Origin: Purshia tridentata
Lineage: Eukaryota > Streptophyta > Magnoliopsida > Rosales > Rosaceae
Assembly (NCBI GenBank): GCA_003254885.1
Contig: QANT01005665.1
Coordinates: 22,277-86,276, forward strand
Length of the DNA: 64,000 nt
Reading direction: 5' to 3'
Within the stretch, counting starts at the first letter, position 1; every line of letters starts with the position of its first letter. The notes below the pieces were generated by a model. The model had not been told where the DNA came from. It ran no database searches and saw only the letters and a list, made by a program, of their open reading frames with translations. Positions 40,642 to 53,214 of this stretch are shown here, piece after piece. The translations under genes were made by a program, and so were the position numbers.

Positions 40642-40806
40642 GCCGGGCTCGGTAATGTGAGTCTGTAACCCAAATGGCGGCAAAATGGTGATGGGATGTT
40701 GGGCCAGCCCAAGCTGGAGGATACTGCGTGAGCCTGGTTTCACGGAGCAGCGACTGCCTCCCACTCTCATCGGTGGAAGGATAAAGGGCCAGTGCCATTG
40801 TGGGTT
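40642..40806 (+). ncRNA. 7SL / signal recognition particle RNA-like gene
   Basis: A GC-rich island in AT-rich DNA. It begins GCCGGGCTCGGTAATG and contains CTGTAACCCAAATGGCGGC, matching the Alu-domain start of plant 7SL RNA (GCCGAGCUC..., UGUAACCCAAGUGGGGGC). Later segments such as GGATGTTGGGCCAGC, GCGTGAGCCTGG, ACGGAGCAGCGACTGCC and GGTGGAAGGAT fit the S domain and SRP54-binding helix 8 region. It ends in a T run (40805-40809) usable as a Pol III terminator. The USE plus TATA promoter is in place. At about 165 nt it is shorter than the roughly 300 nt usual for 7SL, so it may have an internal deletion or be a pseudogene. Minus-strand ORFs over it are accidental. Identification rests on remembered consensus. 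Confidence 0.62.
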
Positions 40807-41575
40807 TTTCTTTCTTACATTCTTAATTTTTTAACTTGTGTTAGCCAAATCAACTTGCATATAAGCCAGTAAAAAAATGATAAATTACATTTAAATCAAT
40901 AAAGCATTTCAATATTACATGGTTAATATGAATTTTCTTTTTTCATTAAAATCAATGAGTTTTGAAATATTATTTTACTTTAATCACTAAACCATATTCA
41001 CTTATTGATGTCATGTATTTTTGTGCTTTGGAAAATATCAATTTGTCTATTCATTTTTTTTCCATTACTAGATTGTCCGTGTAAAATTACAATGTTGTCC
41101 TTAATTTGGTTTAGGGTTAAGAAGTGCGATTTAAGTTTAGAATTAGAGTTAAGAAGCTCATGCTGACTAAGGATTTAGATCTCGCATTTTGGGCAAAGCA
41201 ACAAAAAATAATATTAACAAGAAATAATAACCAACTTATCTAATAAATTTATTCAAAAAATTTGGAGAATACAACTGAACAAATAAAGTGGATAGAAATA
41301 GAATCGAGGATGTAATATAAAAACATATACATTTTCTTATGATTTGGGCTTCCACATGATTATGAAAACTTTACAAGATATGAACAAGATTTATCCATCC
41401 ATATTATTTTTTGGGGAGTCAGAAACCTGAAAGATGAGCTCTCTCGAATTAGTATGTAATGCCTCTTTATAATTTGCTTCAGACTCCAAGTTGGCAACAC
41501 AAGGATTTAGATATGCATCGATTTCTTTTCGTGGTATATCTTCAAGGCATATTGATTTTGAGCCACACATCGGCA
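40807..41575. other. Intergenic region with part of a dispersed repeat
   Basis: At about 40875-41010 the sequence (AAATCAATAAAGCATTTCAATATTACA, split by changes, then TTTTAATCACTAAACC-like phrases) resembles the foldback at 55977-56166, so both belong to one repeat family. Confidence 0.5.
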
Positions 41576-44500
41576 CTAAGCATCTTCATTTGGAGCGAGT
41601 AATAGGATGATTGAAGAATAACTTAGCATGGGATATAAATTGGCGTCGAGAAAGTGAGCATACTGTTTAATTGCAATATCTCTTTCTGGGAGGTCATTTG
41701 AGAGAAAGTCAAATGGTGCAGGCTTGCTGGTGTCTACCAAGGGCTCCCATCTGTATCCACGCCTCTCTGGCAGTGTAATGGTCACGGGTAAATGACTGGA
41801 ATTGAAGGCAATGTAGATCTCTTCCTTCACCGAGTCGATCTGGATTAAAATGTCGAGTCACAGACCAGTTGGGGCAATAAAATAGTGAATTTGAAACCAC
41901 ACTTGAAAGTCAAAACAACCCAAAAGATCCAAAAGGGAAGTTATCAACCTCAATAATAACATAAATCTGTTACTCCTCCTATGATGCCCGTAAGAGTAAC
42001 AATAGGTCCAAAAGGAAAAAAAAAAAAATCGTATTTCTCTTCCATACCATTGTAAGTGTATGTGGTATGGTTTTGAAATGGGAGCATCCAAACAAACCAT
42101 GATATGCCTATTTCCTGATATTTAAGTGATGGATACTTCCATGCAAGATTTTTATGTATCATATGGCATAAGGCAGAACAGGATAATCTTCCATTTATAT
42201 CCATTTCAATAAACAAGGTAAGATAAATCAAAATTTGACTCTAAATTGCACTAGTCAGGTTGGTTAAATGAAGGGATCTTTAACATTGTGTCACAATAGA
42301 AACAATTGACTTCAGAAGAATATGACATGGAAAGGGCAACATGAGAGCTTACCAGACTAAAGGCTACAAAACGGCTTGCTTCAGACCAATCTGGCACCCC
42401 GGGAGCATGACCATGCCACTGCAGCCTCTCTGCTGTTGGGAAGTCATTTAAGCCAAGTGACTCACATTCCCTGAATAACCCACATTAAAGGACGAGATAC
42501 AAAATGTCAAACAGAAAGCAAGGTATAAATAATTGCAATCAATGATATAGAATCTTACTGCCGGAATTTGGTCATAAGGCAGCAAAATCTGAAAAAATCT
42601 GAGGACTGTTCCTTCTTATCCCACCGAAAGTAATTAATCTGCAGCACAGCAGCAACAACAACAATAAGAAAATGGGTTTGACAGAAGAAGGTCGGCAAGG
42701 TGTAGAGAATTACACTATTATCATGGCAATATGTGTTGTTGTTTCCCCCTTTTGTATGACCATATTCATCACCCATATATATCATTGGAACACCCTGATT
42801 AAAAGAAAAAATGAAATAAGGTGGTCAGTAAGCAGACAAAAACTATGTGACATCCTTGGAAGAATCTAGGTAGAAAGTGCCACACTGAAACAATATCTGC
42901 AAGAAAATATAGAATTGTGCTCCAAAAGCTAGAATATGCAAACTTAATTTTAACATACAAATTTTTTGGCTTTTCTGTTTTCTTTAAAATGAGAATTCAA
43001 TGGGATCCATGTGGCACGGATATGGTAGTAAGAAATACTCCATATTATTATTTTAGTGGTTGAATTGCAATGTCCAAAAACCTTTTTGAATTTATCAGGA
43101 CAAACAATACCATTTTAATAGTAAACCAATTTAGCGTACAACATCAAATTTTATTTTTCCCCTTTCTTTCCTTGCACTGCAAGTAAACATACGTTAATGC
43201 TACTATTTTTGTGTCCAAGAACTTCATGAAAGCCCATGTCCCTTCCCAGTTAATTGAGAATGCGTGTAGAGACATCTTAAAGAAAGACTCAGCTTTAAGT
43301 TACAAGAAATCAAGGCCAACAAAGACATGTTATAATAAAGTAAACAAGGTCACTGTAGTCCAAACGAAGAGTAAGGTTATAAAATGATTTATAAATGAAC
43401 CCTTCTTTAATAGAATAATAACAATGCCAATAATAATAACGGTTAATTACAAGTTATCCCCCCAAATTATCAGGAAGTTTGCACTTTTCCCCCTGAACTA
43501 AATTTTTTGACACTTCACCCCCAAAATATTTTATATCAAACATATAATCCCCTCCGTTAAAAGAAGTCAAATGGGCCGTCATTTTTGCATATGTGGCATT
43601 GTCTTTGAGCACCATGTGTGCAAAAGTAACAGAGAATACTTATTTTTTTCATGGGTTTAGGGTCTTTTGTATGACGGAACATAGTATGGGGTTAACTGTA
43701 AAAAAATTAGTTTGGGGCACAAAGTGCAAATCCCCCAATAGTTTGGGAGGGATAAATTGTAATTAACCCTAATAATAATAATAATCATAATAATAATAAT
43801 CATAATAAGTAATAACAACAGCAGCAGCAGCAGTATCTTACTTGGGAAACCATGAGGCAGACAATAAAGTTCCGCATTTGTCGTTTCCTCAATTTCTTCA
43901 CTGAAATGCTTACGAACTCTCCATCCTAAATTATTGAGTTCAAAAACAGAAATGATAACTTGTCTCTAAAAGTAATAGCACATCTATTGAGCTTACAAAT
44001 CTAAGATGAATTTTCAAGTAGATACATGCACAATAGTAATTATTAATGATTTTGTTAAAGCAAACCCTTTAACATTTGAAACTGCATTTAAGTCTAGCTC
44101 TTGACCTCCTTATGAGGCCGGCAGTTCATTCTATCAACAGCTTGAACACATATCTTTCTTCTTAAGTAGCATTGCTGTAGGGTTGACCTAGGATCCAGTT
44201 TTAAGGTAATGCTTTTCCTTAGTCAAGGCTCAAACACAAAGACGAAAACACCACGAATCTGGCTTTTTTGCTTTCCATAAACACATGATAAGTATATTTT
44301 CCTTCTTCATGGGTAATCCAAATACTAAATTAGTCAAGGCTCAAACACAAAGACGAAAACACCATGAATCTGGCTTTTTTGCTTTCCATAAACACATGAT
44401 AAGCATATTTTCCTTCTTCATGGGTAATCCAAATACTAAAAGCAGGAAGGAAAAAAAGAAAAGAAGAAGGATTTCCCCTCAAACATATGAATGAAAGAAT

Positions 44501-47500
44501 AGAGAACTAAAAGGAAAAATAGCAATTAGGTCTGAGGGACAACAGTGTAATGCTGCTATCGTTATGTTTATAATATTATAGGGGCTGGACAAATGTCAGA
44601 ATCATTTATGCCTTAAGGGTTCAGCATGCTTGATCAAAAGTTGTACACCTTGGGTGACCTTATCGCACAGAATAACGCACAGCATCAAACAAAATCTAAA
44701 TCCGACCATCAGAGAATATGTTTATCAATATTTACCTGTCCACAGTTCCAGCTATTATTATGACTCTCTCCATCATTGTTGTCTTCTCCATTTGCCAGGT
44801 TATGTTTTTTGTTATAGCTTACTAAATCAGCTAAAGTAAAACCATCATGTGCACAGACAAAGTTGATACTATTCCATGGTTTCCTTCCCCCTTCCTGGTC
44901 CAAAGATATAATTAGTGTTACTGAGTGAGAGTGAGTGAGTGAGAGTGAGTGAGTGAGAGAGAGAGAGAGAACAGAGAGAGAAGAAGCATATACAACGTTC
45001 CATACTCTAGCATATAACAATCAAATCTTAAATTTGGGAGTCATAAATCTTAGCTTCGGACAACAAGTAATAAGGAGTCTTGCTCATTTTCCAAAAATTC
45101 CCACATTGAGCAGTTTGGGGATTTTTCCTTCATAATTTAATATAGAAACATCAAATCTATTTCTCCACCATTGAAGTCCCTAATTGTTTGCCCCAACCCA
45201 CCACATAAGAAGTTGCAGAAAGATTACCCAACCTATCGTCCATCAATACTACTCCCAAAGCTGGCTTATGAACTCAAGATTGGACAATACCAAGGAAGAT
45301 AAAAATGACACGTTTTCAAGAGAAGAAAAGAGGATTTGGATTGACATAGCAGACCATATAACCAGTACCTCAAATAAGAAAGTTTTACAGTCATAGTTAA
45401 CAGCAAGAGACAGACAACACTTGAATTACCTGGTATAAATTAGGGCTCCCACAAAGGCATTCAGCCAAAGCCCCAGAAAAGCCATTTGTACCCTTGACAA
45501 ATTGTCGCACTGTGTCACGGTACTGAAAGTTACAAGAATTTACAAATTAAAAAAAAAAAATGACATATCATGGAAAAACAATACACGTACATAAATGGCA
45601 ATATGGCTCATCTATAAAGTGCAGGATGAAGAACTGTTAGAAGGTTTCAGGACTTGAAGATGCTGGAGAATAAGGTTATAACATCTGAGAATGGAAGAGG
45701 CTTTAAAAGAAAGCCAAAAGCTTCCATTTGAAACATATTCAGTTAATGATTTTGGCAAGATAGATCATCTGGAAGAATTCTGAAATGCCAACACCCAAAA
45801 TATTGAATAATTAGACATAGTTATGATGATAAAAATCTCTACAATGGTAGATTGTTTAAGAGCCACTTGGATGAACTGATACCATTTTAGTGAGTTATTA
45901 GGTATAGGATGCAGTACTATACTTGATGAGATGCCAACAATAGGAGTCGGAACTGAAGAGAATCCGATGCCTGAAGCTCTCCAAGAAGATGTAGGAAGTA
46001 ATCTCCTATTTCTAATTTAATTGGTCAATCTGAACTCAACTTATGTAAGACATTTTTATGATATTGATAAACAGGTAAAGGTATCAGAAGGTTTACTCAT
46101 GGATTATAAGTTGGGATTGTACAGTAAAAAAAGGACTTGTTATGGATGTATGTTACAGAATTACGTTTATATAAATGAACAAACCCAGCACATTTTTCAT
46201 TTGGTTCTATGACTTTTGTAGGTGGGGGGGTGGGGGTTGGGTAGAGAGAAGATAGGGTCCTACACATCCTACACATTTGGATATTGCATGTTTCATTGTG
46301 TCATCATATTCTTTATCTACAGTCACTATGGGTTAATTCAGATGATGACTATAGCAGTATAGCATCTGCACAGACCTTCCCATTCCATTCTGACCAAATA
46401 CCCCAGTGAGGAAACATGCCAACTTGGTACAAGCCTCCTGTATCCCATGCTTCAGCAATAAGCTGTTTGAAAAACAGGCAAAGAAATCACGATCAGTAAT
46501 CCTTTATATAAGCAGAAATGCTAGAAACAGTAATTTCCAATAATCTGTAGAAACCAAATAAACCTAAATTCTTATGCAGGATAATCATTGAAACCAGTGC
46601 AGGAACACTCTGACTTAACAAAGTTCTAGAGACAAGAATACAAAAATGACACATAATGAATTTTTTATGAAAAGATCATAATAATTTCAATGAAACAATG
46701 GAAATGGAGCACTGCTTGGAAGCATGGAGACTGTAGAAACCAAATAAACCTAAATTCTTATGCAGAATCATTGAAACCAGTGCAGGATCACTCTGACTTA
46801 ACAAAGATCTAGAGACAAGAATACAAAAATGACACATAATGAATTTTTTATGAAAAGATCATAATAATTTCAATGATACAATGGAAATGGAGCACTGCTT
46901 GGAAGCATGGAGGCACAAACAAAAATAACCAACCAAACTGATTAATATGCAACTCATAGCATAGAGGCACCAACAAAAAAAAAAAAAGCAATCCAAACTG
47001 ATTAAGAATTGAATGGACTAAATGGGTGTTTACCAAGGTGAGTTAAGATGCATTTTCTCCTAATGCATTGGTTCTAGTAGATGGTCTCGCCTAAATGAGA
47101 TATTCACATCATTTTCCAGCTATATTCACTATTCTATGCTTCTATAGTGTAGACATCTGGAACTCGAGGCAACTTGCTCTGTCTAATATTTTTGTGAAGC
47201 ATGTAAATTCAATGTTATCAAACATTCTAATTCAGTTTCAAATGGCCCTTGGACATTTTTGGAAATATTGATAAAGAATATGTAAGGTATATTTAAGAAA
47301 AGTATAAAGAATGAACCTTCACTCCATGAAGTATTGGGTCATTGCTTATCATGTCAATCAATGGCGGGCTAGCAAGAGGCGTTCCAGTTTTCAACAAATC
47401 ACCTTCTCTCCCGTATACATTAACTGCATCCCAGAGACTGTGGACAAAGGAGGAAAGAAAGATAAAAGGACTGAAATGAGCACCAATATCCTGTATGAAA

Positions 47501-50500
47501 TGATTTGGAACACAGAGCATCTATTAGATAACCTGCTACCCCTGGTCATAATAGAAGCAAGATCAAAGCGGAACCCATCCACATGCATCTCTGTTACCCA
47601 ATATCTGTTGCACAAATAAGAAAAACAATGACCTTTCAGCCTTTTGGAATATTGAAGATGAAAGTTGCAATGAAAAAATAAATACTTCAATAGTTAAAAA
47701 TAACCAAAGTTCAAAATTATGGGTATAAGGCACTAAACTATTAAAAAAAATAAAAGCAAAAAGGTTAGAAGCGAAGAAAGATGACATACAATAACAACAG
47801 TTTGGGTATGTCTACCTCAAGCAGTCTACTATAAATTGTCGCACAACAGGATGGTTGCAGTTGAATGTGTTTCCACATCCAGAATAATTATAGAACTCTC
47901 CCTGTAAAATAAAGAGAGAGAGAGAGACCCAAAAAAAGGGACAATAGATTTAGTTTACGGTATATTTATAAAGAGACATCAAATCAGAAAGGATGGAAGG
48001 AGAAAATTTTTATAGAACTTTTATCAGTTCACAAATCAAACTAGACTCCTTGGTCTGGGGCATACAAAGTAACCCTAGCCATGCTATGGTCTTCCAAATA
48101 AAGGTATACGTTCAAAGGTCAATATTGTTAGACCTTTTTTAGTAGTTTATAACCAAATATTTCAGAATATGTTTATAAACAAAATATAACAGCACTAGAA
48201 TGTTCTTCATTCAAGATTCACCACTATCAAGCTATGAAAGTCATGAAAAATCTGTTTTTTCAATTTAAAAAAAAATATGGAGTACAAGATTCAATCACAA
48301 GGGGATCAATAAACAGAAAGCTGGATTTTGATAAAAATTGAATGAATCACTATGGACAGAGAGGTGCCAAATTGGACCACCACATGACCACATAGCTTAG
48401 AAAGGGCATGCCTGGTTGGTAAAAATGGAATCATTAATTTCTGGTTTCTGGAAAAATGTAATATTTTGATGAGACTAGTAAAGAAATTGCACTTTAAACC
48501 AGTTTATCAAAAGCAATAGAGTGCACATCATTCCCTTAAGGAAAACTTTGAAACTATATGTCATTGTCTTTTCACTCAGATTTTTGGGGTTCCCCGGGGG
48601 TGATAAGAAATATAAACTTTTATTTTAATAGAAAGAAAGAAAATCTACAAGAAACATAAAAAAATTTCCTTTGTGTTGCATATTGTTAAAACACATGCAA
48701 CCTAGCTCTACTACCAAATTCATTATAAATTATCTAAAAGAGGAAATCAGCTAATTACATGAAACTAAACTAAAGTCGGCTCTTTGTTTAATAAATCAAA
48801 GCATAGAATAGAAACTTAAGAGACTAAATAGTGCACAGATCTTCGTTTTTGAATACAGTTACCAATGAACAACAGAAATTGTAATGCATATATAAACCAA
48901 CCATGTAAAGGCATTAAAATTTTCTTTAAGTAGATTCAATCACCATAATATTTGCACAATATTCTAACAAAAAAAACAACAAAATCTGAAAAATATAAAA
49001 CAAAAGAGAAAACAAATATGAGAATCATATCATTACCTACTTCAAGAACTTTTTTGGGGGAGAAAAAAATGGTACGATTAGTTTCCCCTTTTCTTCTTCA
49101 CTTTTAGTCAAAGCGCATAAAAAAACTTACTAATGTCAAAGCTATACCTTAGGTGCAAGCATGTAATAGACACTGTTATCAGCTCCTCTAAAAGATAACA
49201 CAGGACCATTTTCATTCCCTTCAGCTGTGTGATTGAAAACAACATCCATGATCACCTGCTTAAATAGAACTATTTCTGAAATATTCAAAACAAAATATCT
49301 CAATTAAAAAAAAATGAATCATATTAATAATAGTTGTCACCTCAATTCCACGTTTATGTGCTTCTTTAATAAGAGACTTGACTTCATTTATTGCATCACG
49401 GCCACAATTGTGTGTGCCAGCAGATGAATATCTTATCATTGGTGAAAAGTAATTGACAGTTGAATATCCCCAAAAGTTTACCCTGGGCAAGAAATGGAAA
49501 TTTATTTATACATGATATATAAGGCACCAAAATGTTGTACTCCAGATTCTAAGGAGTTCAACAAATGAAAATTTTAAGCCCCATTTTAAATTTATTTTTT
49601 TTCAACAGGGTGCCTATACTCTTATTTTTAAAAAGCACCCATGAGTTGATTATACTCTAGAAAGTTAGCTTCTATCAATTTGGATTTGATTAGATTCTTT
49701 TCTAGTATCTATCTTGATTGTTGCTGTCTTGCATACTCCCAAAGAAAACAATGTGCACAGAAGGTAGAAGTATTGTACTTATAGTCACCCAAGACAGAAT
49801 TGTAGCTGAAGTATTCCAGCTCATTGAACTCATGACATGGCATTAACTCTATACAGTTGATCCCAAGTTCCTGCAAAACAGACATAACCTAATAAGAACA
49901 TCCAAAAACCAACATGCATAATCATATTATTTTAATATCACCAAAGTGGAACTTCTGGAGCTGAAAATATATAACTTGGTGGTTAAAATAACCATTATGT
50001 AATAGAAAAAATATGATTCATCTTTATCCTCATATACAGGAAACGATGATTCCTCTTTATTTTGGGATACACTGCAAAGTTATTAAAGAGCTTCTATCAT
50101 GTAATTTCACTCCAATGAAGCTTAAAGGAATAAAATATTTGGTTGGTGGCTCATGGTCATGGGAAAATAAATACTTGTGACATGCTCCAGAAAAAAGATG
50201 ATCTTATATATGCCATTCACAATGGCATATTTGTTTCTTTTGATGCAATTGTTTGGAGTGGACTGGATTTGGCCTAAATCTTGTATTCCTTGCTGGTGAA
50301 AGAATTCATGGTTTTGGGGTCAACAAAAAGGTGGTGGCTTCAATGTGGCCAAGGTTCCCAATTCTTGTTGTGTATTTTATAAGTCCAATGGGCCTCCAAT
50401 GCACTGCGCAAGCACACAGACAATAAACCTCCCTGAGACAAATAGGAAATATATATATATACACCATCCGTCGCATGACAAAATAAACCTCCCTAGGACG

Positions 50501-52590
50501 GCTTGCAGAAATTTTCTAGAATCTCTCTGAACTGTACCTTTAAGTGATCAAGCTTCTCCACCAACTCCCTGAGACAAATAGGAAATATATATATATATAT
50601 ACACCATCCATCGCATGACAAAATAAACCTCCCTAGGACGGCTTGCAGAAATTTTCTAGAATCTCTCCGAACTGTACCTTTAAGTGATCAAGCTTCTCCA
50701 CCAAACCAAGGTATGTACCAGGCAATTTAGTCATGCTTGACTTATGCCATGTAAACCCTCTCACATGAATTTCATATATGATGAGATCATTTTGTGGATG
50801 CTTCAGAGGTAAATCTCCTTCCCAGTCAAACTGAAATCATGAAAAAACCAAAATTTTATCGTTGGAAAAATATTCAACATCATAGAAAATAAATGCAATA
50901 TGATTTGGCAAACTTTTGTGTTGTTTAGGAATTGAGTTCTTGAACTAATTTGCCTAAAATATTTTCATAAGAATGAAAATTCAAGTTATAGGTTTAAATT
51001 GAATGTTATTTTAACAGAATATTATATTTAAAAACTTTTGAAAGGAGGCAATTTATTTTCTCTCACAAAGTTAGCAAGCTAAGAATGAAATTTAAATTTA
51101 TTCAACAGACTATAGCTTCTAGTTTGTAGTCTCCTCATCCCATCCCCTACCCAGAAAAACAGAAATATGCTGTTGATCAAGATTACTCTAAATGTCCTTC
51201 GCAGTTAAAGGAGCCAAGATGAATTTCAAGCTCACATAAACTAACAACACCTTCATGTGTGGCCCTAGAAATTAAACCTGATCACATGCTCGTAACAAAC
51301 TTTTATAAATAAAGTACCTCATCATCGGAAGAAGGTACCATGCAGGCCATTTGAGGCCAGCAATTACCATCAGGACCTGGATTCCCAAATTCTCCTCTGC
51401 GTATAACTGCCTAGACAAATTTAAATAGAAAATATATCCAAGGCCTTACACATTAGAATCAAAAACAAGTCAAGAAAATCCATGCATGAATCAGAAGGGG
51501 AGAAGAAACCACACAACTCAAATAAAATGATAAACATAAGATTCAGTCATGCAGATCAATGACCTTTGCATAAGGATCCAGTACAATCTTAGATGGGTCA
51601 TAGTAGTGTCCCTCGTCCGGAGAAAACTTCCCATCGAATTTGTATCCGTAGAGGATATCTTTAAAATCTCCCTTCACAAATACATGCCACACATTCCCAG
51701 TCTTATTGGTCAAAGGATCAAGAGAGAACTGTTCAGTAACTTTATCCTGCATCAGATAAATAGCAATGATAAATTATATACGTAGTACAAATTAAGAAAC
51801 TCAAGAAGCCAGAAGTCAAGTACAAATGTCAATTTAAGTTTAGTCAAGTAAATCTTTGTAATTGAGATTTCAAGACTCAACACTGCCAGGGTAATATAAT
51901 AAAATCAAAATGTACCCAACAGTTCCAGAAAAATACTAAACTTGTCCTCGAAGTTTAGTACTTTTCTATACTAACCCATAATCCAAGCCATAGTATGATT
52001 CAATGTTGTAATGGAAGTGACTCAGAGAACTCTAGTTGGTTGTTGCATTAATGTTCTATACTTTGAAACTTGGCCTACTAGCTGTGTGATTTTGAAAGAA
52101 AAATAAATAAATAAATAAAACTCAAACACAAATGCACTGTCACTAACAATCAATCTTTCAAGCTTTTAGCTACGAAAGTTCACAAACAAACTCATTAACA
52201 GGCCTCCATTCACTTTACCTGCTCTAAATCGGAGACACCGATCAAACAGAGAGTGGCGGAAACCGCATTGCCGGAATAGACAGCGAAGTTAACTCCAGCA
52301 TCACGAGCCGTCGCACCAAAGGGAGTGGGGTGGCCCTTAGACACCTGAAAACGACGCCGTTGGGGACTGTCGACGACGGCGGTATCCACCTCAGTCGCTG
52401 CTGCTCTATCGCTGGCCTTCACCGCCAACACGGAAGCGCGATGGCTCAGAACCCCGCGCATCCGCCAATTGTTGTTGTGGTTGAGCGTGGTGGCATTGGA
52501 AGAAGCAAAGCGGTGGTGGTGGGGGTTATGGTGAAAATGATGGAGCTTGGGAGCAGTGCAGCAAGTGCTGGACCTGGTTAGCTGCTCCAT
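41576..52590 (-). CDS. ISA3: Isoamylase 3 (starch debranching enzyme), plastidial
   Basis: Hydrolyses alpha-1,6 branch points of short-chain glucans during starch breakdown. 795 residues, 18 exons: 52590-52219, 51746-51564, 51410-51318, 50830-50678, 49870-49779, 49482-49341, 49255-49148, 47901-47816, 47604-47533, 47437-47317, 46462-46376, 45522-45430, 44894-44736, 43925-43842, 42794-42714, 42638-42559, 42470-42353, 41839-41576. All phases close. The first ~70 residues are Ser/His/Arg-rich and look like a transit peptide. A CBM48 domain starts at [22 protein letters not shown]13 motifs: [20 protein letters not shown] (nucleophile Asp), IAEAWD (acid Glu) and [11 protein letters not shown] (third Asp), so the active site is complete. 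C-terminus [13 protein letters not shown]. Sequence is closest in memory to ISA3 rather than ISA1/ISA2. Several introns contain tandem duplications; one copies the exon 4 donor. Confidence 0.95.
43440..43769. mobile_element. Small MULE-like inverted-repeat element in ISA3 intron 14
   Basis: About 330 bp in the intron between exons 14 and 15. Ends are GGTTAATTACAAGTTATCCC on the left and, read from the right, GGTTAATTACAATTTATCCC; the inverted match extends to about 30 bases. A 9-base TAATAATAA lies on both sides, the size made by Mutator-like transposases, but it is in an AAT-rich tract so the target duplication is uncertain. Interior without ORF. Confidence 0.65.
44221..44442. repeat. 111-bp tandem duplication in ISA3 intron 13
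   Basis: AGTCAAGGCTCAAACACAAA at 44221 recurs at 44332. The two units differ at only a few positions. Confidence 0.95.
44918..44972. repeat. GAGT/GA microsatellite in ISA3 intron 12
   Basis: GTGAGTGAGA units run into GAGAGA close to the acceptor of exon 13. The low-complexity ORFs here are artefacts. Confidence 0.85.
46545..46915. repeat. 186-bp tandem duplication in ISA3 intron 10
   Basis: CTGTAGAAACCAAATAAACC at 46545 recurs at 46731. Both copies extend through GGAGCACTGCTTGGAAGCAT. A few small indels separate them. Confidence 0.93.
50430..50704. repeat. Tandem duplication covering the 3' end and donor of ISA3 exon 4
   Basis: The stretch from TCCCTGAGACAAATAGG to AGCTTCTCCACCA occurs twice, starting at 50430 and 50566. 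The period is 136-140 because the internal AT tract differs by about four bases. The upstream copy is the functional one (50678 is the real donor on the minus strand). The second copy in the intron carries the last ~30 coding bases (GEKLDHLK-like) plus another GTACAG donor at 50538. Its orphan donor could serve as an alternative splice site only if an acceptor existed nearby. Confidence 0.9.
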
Positions 52591-53214
52591 TGAAGCATGA
52601 GATTAATCTGATCTCAACCTCTCACTACCATTTGGAGGCATTCTGTTTAATATTTGTTTATCACCAGCTATTTTTTCGCTCGCGAATTGCCATCTCAGAG
52701 GGGTCCACCAGCATTTTTTTTTACTGTTTGAAAAGTGATGGGACCTTTGGGCCGTGCCAAACCGTTGAACAAGAAACTAGCCTACTAGAAGAAAACAAAA
52801 TTTGCTCTTGCAAGTGTTTTTTATTTTGCTTGTATTGTGAAAGTCATCGAGTAATTAGTAAATGGGTTTGGAATTAATTTGTTTGTTTCTCCACTTTCTG
52901 CGGCATGTTTGGTTGTAATACTGAATTAAATGAACAAAAGGAAGAGGACCATTGCAATCAATTCAAGTGATAAAATAAGAAATGGTGATTCTTAGCCAAC
53001 ACACAAGTCTCACGATCAAAATATAATCTACTATAACTACAAAATAAAGGGAAAAATAATTCTGAAGATAACTAAATATTGAAAAATGATCTATTCGTCG
53101 ATGACATAACTAAATCTTTTTTTATTTGCCAAAACCCTTTCTGTAACCAAATGAGCTTGCCCAGATCCTTCTAACTATGAGACATTGTTCATATAGTACA
53201 AGTCCGCCCCTTTT
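52591..53214. other. Upstream region of ISA3
   Basis: No clear TATA box. The plus-strand ORF at 52590-52877 has no domain. Confidence 0.4.

Noticed and set aside
40527-40798. Minus-strand ORFs over the 7SL-like region
   Set aside because: The GC-rich stretch has promoter elements and sequence of an RNA gene; the ORFs are accidental.
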